Positions 58,820 to 64,000 of a DNA stretch of 64,000 nucleotides are shown here, one piece after another; within the stretch, counting starts at the first letter, position 1, and each line of letters starts with the position of its first letter. A program made the position numbers and the translations under genes. The notes under the pieces were generated by a model. It made no database searches. It saw only the letters and a program-made list of their open reading frames with translations, and was not told the DNA's origin. The DNA comes from Oleiphilaceae bacterium (lineage in GTDB: Bacteria > Pseudomonadota > Gammaproteobacteria > Pseudomonadales > Oleiphilaceae), in contig JAGXLV010000008.1 of assembly GCA_018334495.1 (NCBI GenBank), positions 1-64,000 on the forward strand, given 5' to 3'.

Positions 58820-59317
58820 ATGAATAGATTTACCCGGTTAATCGCCTGTTCCGTTCTGGTATGCGCGCCAGTGCTGGTCTTGGCCCAGGGTAATGCCCAG
58901 GACATGCGTCGTGGCGGCATGATGGACCAGGAACAGATGCAGCAAATGCAAGGAAATATGTCTCGCATGCAGGCCATGATGGAGGAAATGCGCAATGCCG
59001 AATCAGACGCCGAACGCCAGCGCATTCGGGAAAAGCACATGGAGTCCATGCAGGAGCACATGCAGATGATGCGTGGTGGCATGATGGGCGAGGGCATGAT
59101 GGGCGAAGGCATGAAGGGCCGGGGCATGATGGGTAATGGCAAGGGTATGATGAATAACCAAGGCACGAAGCAGTCTGGTGATGCCTCGGGGAACCGCTCT
59201 GGTGGTGCCGGCATGGACTACGAACAGCGTCTGGAAATGATGGAGCAGCGCATGAACCAGATGCAGCTCATGATGGAACAGATGTTGGAGCACCAGGCTC
59301 GCAGCCAGAACAATTAA
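58820..59317 (+). CDS. Met-rich exported protein, putative copper-binding
   Basis: Signal peptide then extreme Met richness (MMDQEQMQQMQGNMSRMQAMMEEM...MMRGGMMGEGMMGEGMKGRGMMG). Confidence 0.8.
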   Translation: MNRFTRLIACSVLVCAPVLVLAQGNAQDMRRGGMMDQEQMQQMQGNMSRMQAMMEEMRNAESDAERQRIREKHMESMQEHMQMMRGGMMGEGMMGEGMKGRGMMGNGKGMMNNQGTKQSGDASGNRSGGAGMDYEQRLEMMEQRMNQMQLMMEQMLEHQARSQNN

Positions 59318-59449
59318 ACGCTCACGGCGATTGGCAGCACTGGTCCGGATCTGGTTTAGATCGCATTGACCGGTTGCTCGATTTTTAGTGAGCCTTTGTC
59401 AGACCCGGGCTGGGCCGAAGCAATGAACTTTGAATCATTGGAGAGAGCC

Positions 59450-59836
59450 ATGTCATACACGATTAATCGAATTATCAAAGATGCCGATTTCGAGGACACG
59501 GATAAAAGAACGCGTAAGGCGTTGACTGATCACGGTTTCGGAGTGCTGACGGAAATTGATGTCAAGGCAACGATGAAGAAAAAGCTGGATAAGGATATGT
59601 CTGGGTACCGGATTCTTGGGGCCTGCAATCCGGCTATGGCTTGGGAAGCTATTGGTCTGGAGCCTCGTGTGGGCGCGATGCTGCCTTGCAATGTCATTCT
59701 CCGTGAGGTTTCCGGAGGCATTGAGGTAAATGCCGTGGACCCCGTGGTTTCCATGGCCGCCATCGATAATGAAGAGCTCAAGCAGGTTGCCGGGGAAGTC
59801 AGGGAAATGCTGTGTGACGTTGTTGAATCGATCTGA
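59450..59836 (+). CDS. DUF302 family protein
   Basis: RKALTDHGFGVLTEIDVKATMKKKLDKDMSGYRILGACNPAMAWEAIGLEPRVGAMLPCNVILRE. Confidence 0.93.
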   Translation: MSYTINRIIKDADFEDTDKRTRKALTDHGFGVLTEIDVKATMKKKLDKDMSGYRILGACNPAMAWEAIGLEPRVGAMLPCNVILREVSGGIEVNAVDPVVSMAAIDNEELKQVAGEVREMLCDVVESI

Positions 59837-60084
59837 AAGCCGGAGGGTTTACCTCAAAAGAGTTCGATCAGCCCTCAGAGGCTGGCGCCGGCGTGTGAGC
59901 CCTTCGTTATCCGGCTGAAGAGCTAATGAGAATAGCCTCTCATCAATGAGGCATAGGTCTTTCAGAAGTTGCTTAGCAGGAAAGCGTTCGTAGGGCGCGG
60001 AGACATTCGTTCGAAATACCTGCCGCAAAAAATGTCACCAGGGTCACAGTTGTCAGGACACGCCAGAGGACAGGGAGAGTGCTA

Positions 60085-61941
60085 ATGGCAGATAAACAAC
60101 GCTTTGTCGGATCAACCCGTGTAACGCGACGCAAGTTCCTCGTCACGACGGGGTCATCAGCTTTGGCCAGTTACCTTTTACTGAATCGCCCCGCTTGGGC
60201 GTCGGACGCCAATCTGGCCCGCGCTGGAAATTTTGGCGAACTTGATGCGACCGCCGCGGAAGGCATTGACCTGTACCTGGAAAACCAGGATTTGCTAGTG
60301 GCTGGAAACGTTGGTCGAGCGATCGCCATAAACGGCTCGATACCGGGGCCTGTCATCCGCATGACCGAAGGCAGGGACGCGCTGATTCGCGTCCACAACC
60401 GCCTCCCTGAAGACACCTCGATTCACTGGCACGGGATTCTTCTGCCATTTGACATGGACGGCGTGCCGGGCATCAGCTTTGCCGGTATCCCCGCAGGTGA
60501 AACCTTTACCTATCGCTTCCCGGTCCGACAGAACGGCACATACTGGTATCACAGCCATTCAGGCTTTCAGGAACAACGCGGCCACTACGGGCAACTTATT
60601 ATCGAGCCTGCCGAAACCGATCCGGTTGATTACGACGTGGAACATACGGTCGTCCTGTCGGACTGGACATTTGAAGATCCCCATGGCGTGTTCCGCAACC
60701 TCAAGACAGTCGAGGGCTATTACAATTTTCAGCGGCCGACTCTCGCGAATATTGATGATCAGATGCAGGCGACGGGCATGACTCTGGCGGAGGTCATTAA
60801 TAAGCGATTGTCGTGGCAGGGGATGCGGATGGACCCTACCGATATTGCCGACGTGACGGGGGCCACCTACACCTTTCTTATGAATGGCAAGGCGGCCGAC
60901 GAGAATCCGGTTTTTCTTGCCGAGCCGGGCCAGAAAGTCAGGCTGCGTATCGTTAATGCCTCGGCCCAGACCTTTTATGATGTTCGCATTCCCGGCTTGC
61001 CCATAACCGTGGTTCAGGCTGACGGACAGGATATCAAGCCTGTGGAAACTGATGAGTTCCGGATCGCGGTAGCGGAAACCTATGATGTGGTGGTCACCTT
61101 GCCCGACGATCAGGCCTACACGCTGTTTGCCGAAGCCATGGATCGCAGCGGTTATGCCCGCGGAACCCTGGCTTCACGGGGTGGCATGTCTGCTTCGGTC
61201 CCCGAGTTGCGACGCAGACCCATGCTGACCATGGCCGACATGGGCATGATGATGAGCGGCGACATGAAAGACATGAAAGACATGAAAGACATGGAAGGCA
61301 TGAAGGACGGAGGACAGGATGGCATGGAGATGCCGATGGCTCGACATTCCGAAAGCGGGTTACCGACTGAAAATCTGGTCGACCGGGTCAAACACGGCCC
61401 TTCCGGCCATGGTCCGGCCAGTATCACCATGGCGCAGTCTGCTTACCGACGCCTGGATTATTCCGGCGCTGGCCTGGGGGATGATGGCTGGCGGGTGCTG
61501 AGCTACAGTCAACTGCGAGCGCTGGCGCGCCCTCCGCTTCGGCGTCCTCCAACCCGGGAGTTCTACCTGCACCTGACCGGCAATATGCACCGGTTCATCT
61601 GGGGCTTCGATGGCAAGAAATGGTCGGAGTCGGACATGATCCGTTTTCAATATGGTGAGCGTCTGCGAATCAATATGATTAACGACACCATGATGAGTCA
61701 CCCGATTCACTTGCACGGGATGTGGATGGACCTTTATGCCGGTGGCGACCTCGATACCAATCCACGCAAACATACGGTCAACGTCCAGCCGGCGGAACTG
61801 CTGACTGTGGATATTACCGCTGATGCTCCAGGACAGTGGGCCTTCCACTGTCATCTGCTCTACCATATGGAAGCTGGTATGTTTCGCACTGTCGCTGTTG
61901 TCCGTTCTCTGGAAGGAGGGCCGCTCAATGCTGATGCGTAG
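60085..61941 (+). CDS. copA: copper resistance multicopper oxidase CopA
   Basis: TAT-like RRKFL signal; IHWHGILLPFDMDGVPG, YWYHSHSGFQEQRGHYG, HPIHLHGMW, HCHLLYHMEAGM copper motifs. Confidence 0.96.
   Translation: MADKQRFVGSTRVTRRKFLVTTGSSALASYLLLNRPAWASDANLARAGNFGELDATAAEGIDLYLENQDLLVAGNVGRAIAINGSIPGPVIRMTEGRDALIRVHNRLPEDTSIHWHGILLPFDMDGVPGISFAGIPAGETFTYRFPVRQNGTYWYHSHSGFQEQRGHYGQLIIEPAETDPVDYDVEHTVVLSDWTFEDPHGVFRNLKTVEGYYNFQRPTLANIDDQMQATGMTLAEVINKRLSWQGMRMDPTDIADVTGATYTFLMNGKAADENPVFLAEPGQKVRLRIVNASAQTFYDVRIPGLPITVVQADGQDIKPVETDEFRIAVAETYDVVVTLPDDQAYTLFAEAMDRSGYARGTLASRGGMSASVPELRRRPMLTMADMGMMMSGDMKDMKDMKDMEGMKDGGQDGMEMPMARHSESGLPTENLVDRVKHGPSGHGPASITMAQSAYRRLDYSGAGLGDDGWRVLSYSQLRALARPPLRRPPTREFYLHLTGNMHRFIWGFDGKKWSESDMIRFQYGERLRINMINDTMMSHPIHLHGMWMDLYAGGDLDTNPRKHTVNVQPAELLTVDITADAPGQWAFHCHLLYHMEAGMFRTVAVVRSLEGGPLNADA
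61261..61305 (+). repeat. short in-frame tandem repeat in copA (GACATGAAA)n
   Basis: gacatgaaagacatgaaagacatgaaagacatggaaggcatg encodes DMKDMKDMKDMEGM. Confidence 0.9.
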
Positions 61942-62845
61942 CGCTCGCCTGATAGTCGCGATGACAGTCGCCGCTCTGCTCTGCACCCCTGCGTTCGGAC
62001 AGAATAACCGGGGCAAGAACGATATGCCGAGTACCGCGGACCTTCCAGACCATCAGGAATCCGCCCGGCAGCACCAAGGCGCATCGTCGGATCTCGAGGC
62101 TCCACCGTTACCTGAGGGCATGACACTGGATGAAGTGCTCAACCATGCCGCAAGCGAACCACCCGCCGGGTTTCCCGATCCGGTGGCCGACGACGAGCTG
62201 TTTGGATTCGTCCTCTTCGATCAATTTGAATACCGCATCACAGATGACGATGCATCCGATCATTTGGGCTGGGAGGCAGATATCTGGTTCGGTGGCGATA
62301 TCAACAAGTTCTGGTGGAAGACAGAGGGAGAGGCGATTTTCGAGGGTTCAGACGAAGGTGAAAGTGAGAACGACTTTTTGTATTCGCGTCTCTTTAGCCC
62401 GTTCTGGAGTGTTCAGACCGGGGTACAATACGCCAACGAGTGGACCCCCAATGATTACGAGGATCGCTGGTCTTATGTGCTCGCGCTTCAAGGTATGGCC
62501 CCTTACCAGTTCGAACTTGACGGCTCGCTGTACCTCTCCGAGGATGGAGACTTAACGGCTGCAATCGAAGGGGAGTATGACCTCCGCATCACTCAGCGAT
62601 TGCTTTTGCAGCCCCGAGCAGCATTGGGCTTTGCGGCGCAGGATGTTTCTGAACGTAATCTCGGATCTGGCATGACCAACGCCGACCTGGATCTTCGGCT
62701 GCGCTACGAAATAAGACGCAAATTCGCCCCTTATCTTGGCATCCGTTATCAGTTCCTCGTTGGTGAGACCGAGGACATCGCCAGGGCAGCAAGGGAAAAA
62801 ACTGAACAGTGGCTGTTGTTGATGGGCTTGCGCTTTGCGTTTTGA
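61928..62845 (+). CDS. copB: copper resistance outer membrane protein CopB
   Basis: Overlaps copA 3' end; FGFVLFDQFEYRITDDDASDHLGWEADIWFGGDINKFWWKTEGEAIFEG CopB core. Confidence 0.94.
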   Translation: MLMRSARLIVAMTVAALLCTPAFGQNNRGKNDMPSTADLPDHQESARQHQGASSDLEAPPLPEGMTLDEVLNHAASEPPAGFPDPVADDELFGFVLFDQFEYRITDDDASDHLGWEADIWFGGDINKFWWKTEGEAIFEGSDEGESENDFLYSRLFSPFWSVQTGVQYANEWTPNDYEDRWSYVLALQGMAPYQFELDGSLYLSEDGDLTAAIEGEYDLRITQRLLLQPRAALGFAAQDVSERNLGSGMTNADLDLRLRYEIRRKFAPYLGIRYQFLVGETEDIARAAREKTEQWLLLMGLRFAF

Positions 62846-62951
62846 TTCTGAATTCAGCCGTGCAGCTTTTTCTTAACAATTATCGGTACTGAATTTTCTC
62901 GATGTTGCCGGTACCTGGGCCCCGACGCTTGCGTTCGTGATGGGCGGCTCT

Positions 62952-63203
62952 TCACTCGCCACAGCCATGGGTTTGAAGATAATTGACGACGTCCTCAACG
63001 GATTGAAGTCTGCCAAATTCCGAATCCGGAATGCTGACCCCGAGGCGCCGGTGTATGGCTATGACCAGATTGACGGAGTCCATTGAATCAAGGTCGTACT
63101 CGTCTCTCAGGCTTTTCTCGTCTTCTACTGCTGCCGGATCGATGTCTGGCGCAACATTCACCAGTTCCTCGATGACGGCGGCTCGGATTTCCTGTCTGTT
63201 CAT
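62952..63203 (-). CDS. acyl carrier protein
   Basis: 83 aa; DEYDLDSMDSVNLVIAIHRRLGVSIPDSEFG with DSMD phosphopantetheine attachment motif. Confidence 0.93.
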   Translation of the reverse strand: MNRQEIRAAVIEELVNVAPDIDPAAVEDEKSLRDEYDLDSMDSVNLVIAIHRRLGVSIPDSEFGRLQSVEDVVNYLQTHGCGE

Positions 63204-64000
63204 TAGAGTTGCTCCGGCTGCTGCAAAAGCTGGTCTATGTGGTCAAGGAATAACGCGCCGCGATGACCATCGCTGACGCGGTGATCTGCGGCGAGGGTTG
63301 CCCTCACCACGGGGCGAACCGCAATGGCGTCGTCCACAGCCCAAGGTTGCCGCAAGAGTTTGCCAAAGCCGAGAATGGCGACCTGCGGCGGGTAAATTAC
63401 CCCAAAAACCTCCTCCACTCCCCGCTCTCCCAGGGCTGTGACTGTTGCGGTGGCATGGGTCATTTCCGAGCTGCGCAGGCCGCCGGCCCGGGACCGTCGA
63501 ACCAGGTCCTGGAGATGTTGCATCATTTCAGGCAGCGATAACCGGTCAGCTTCAAGAATGGCGGGCGTGACAAGACCACCGCCCCTGAGGTTGATGGCCA
63601 TCCCTAAATGGACCTTCTCGCTTGGTTGATATTCTCCGTCCTGATAATAACCATTCATTTCCGGGTACTGGCGAAGGGCCAGGGCGGAGGCCCGGATCAA
63701 TAGCGTTGAAAGGAGCAGTCGCTGCTCAGGGGGCCGGCTCTCATTGTATGAATCCAGCCAACGACTGGCAGCAGTCATGTTTATGGTCGTGGCCAGGTAA
63801 TAATGGGGTATCTCTCGCTTTGATTTTGCCATCGCCGCAGCAATCGCGCGGCGCATACCCGCAACATCAAACCCTGCCCGAGACTTTTTCGGCACATTTG
63901 ATGGTCTGTTGATCTGAGTCTGGTCCGGGGCTTCGGCTGACATCTGTTCCTGCGCTGCGCGATCCATGCTGCCGAGATCCCGGGCAAGGATGGCGCCGGC
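63203..64000 (-). CDS. 2-oxoacid dehydrogenase E2-type acyltransferase, 5' part outside window
   Basis: C-terminal catalytic domain with [15 protein letters not shown]; frame open upstream to the window edge ([18 protein letters not shown]3-binding-domain-like). Confidence 0.88.
   Translation of the reverse strand, partial: AGAILARDLGSMDRAAQEQMSAEAPDQTQINRPSNVPKKSRAGFDVAGMRRAIAAAMAKSKREIPHYYLATTINMTAASRWLDSYNESRPPEQRLLLSTLLIRASALALRQYPEMNGYYQDGEYQPSEKVHLGMAINLRGGGLVTPAILEADRLSLPEMMQHLQDLVRRSRAGGLRSSEMTHATATVTALGERGVEEVFGVIYPPQVAILGFGKLLRQPWAVDDAIAVRPVVRATLAADHRVSDGHRGALFLDHIDQLLQQPEQL

Noticed and set aside
1-64000. CRISPR arrays, prophage or complete mobile elements
   Set aside because: No regularly spaced repeats, cas genes, integrase, phage structural genes or intact transposase seen in the window.

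Overview
Gammaproteobacterial chromosome window, Marinobacter/Pseudomonas-like in gene content (inferred from gene content only). Main blocks: (1) a housekeeping end with tRNA-Ser(GGA), acyP, azlCD, uvrY/gacA, uvrC and pgsA; (2) a ~23 kb glycine betaine -> dimethylglycine -> sarcosine -> glycine -> serine catabolic cluster (purU, sdaA, gbdR, fdhA, soxGADB, glyA, gbcB, gbcA, a shikimate-kinase-like gene, etfBA, dgcBA, dipeptidase). It lies between pgsA and tRNA-Gly/tRNA-Cys, loci that are adjacent in E. coli and P. aeruginosa; (3) an accessory region with an AlmA-type flavin monooxygenase, AraC regulator, desaturase, RND efflux operon and HupE/His-rich metal module. This region contains many short gene remnants missing from the ORF track: XdhC, SlyD, RlmF, alpha/beta hydrolase, an IS5-family transposase, a CsoR/RcnR-type regulator, GGDEF and VapC; (4) a dsbD / Lgt-like-thioredoxin fusion / dsbG operon divergent from a DsbRS-like two-component system; (5) a GAF-PAS-LOV-GGDEF-EAL protein (putative blue-light c-di-GMP enzyme), a chemoreceptor and a Met-rich/DUF302/copA/copB copper operon; (6) at the right edge, an acyl carrier protein gene abutting a 2-oxoacid dehydrogenase E2-type acyltransferase gene. 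Family calls come from reading motifs in the translations; no database search was run.
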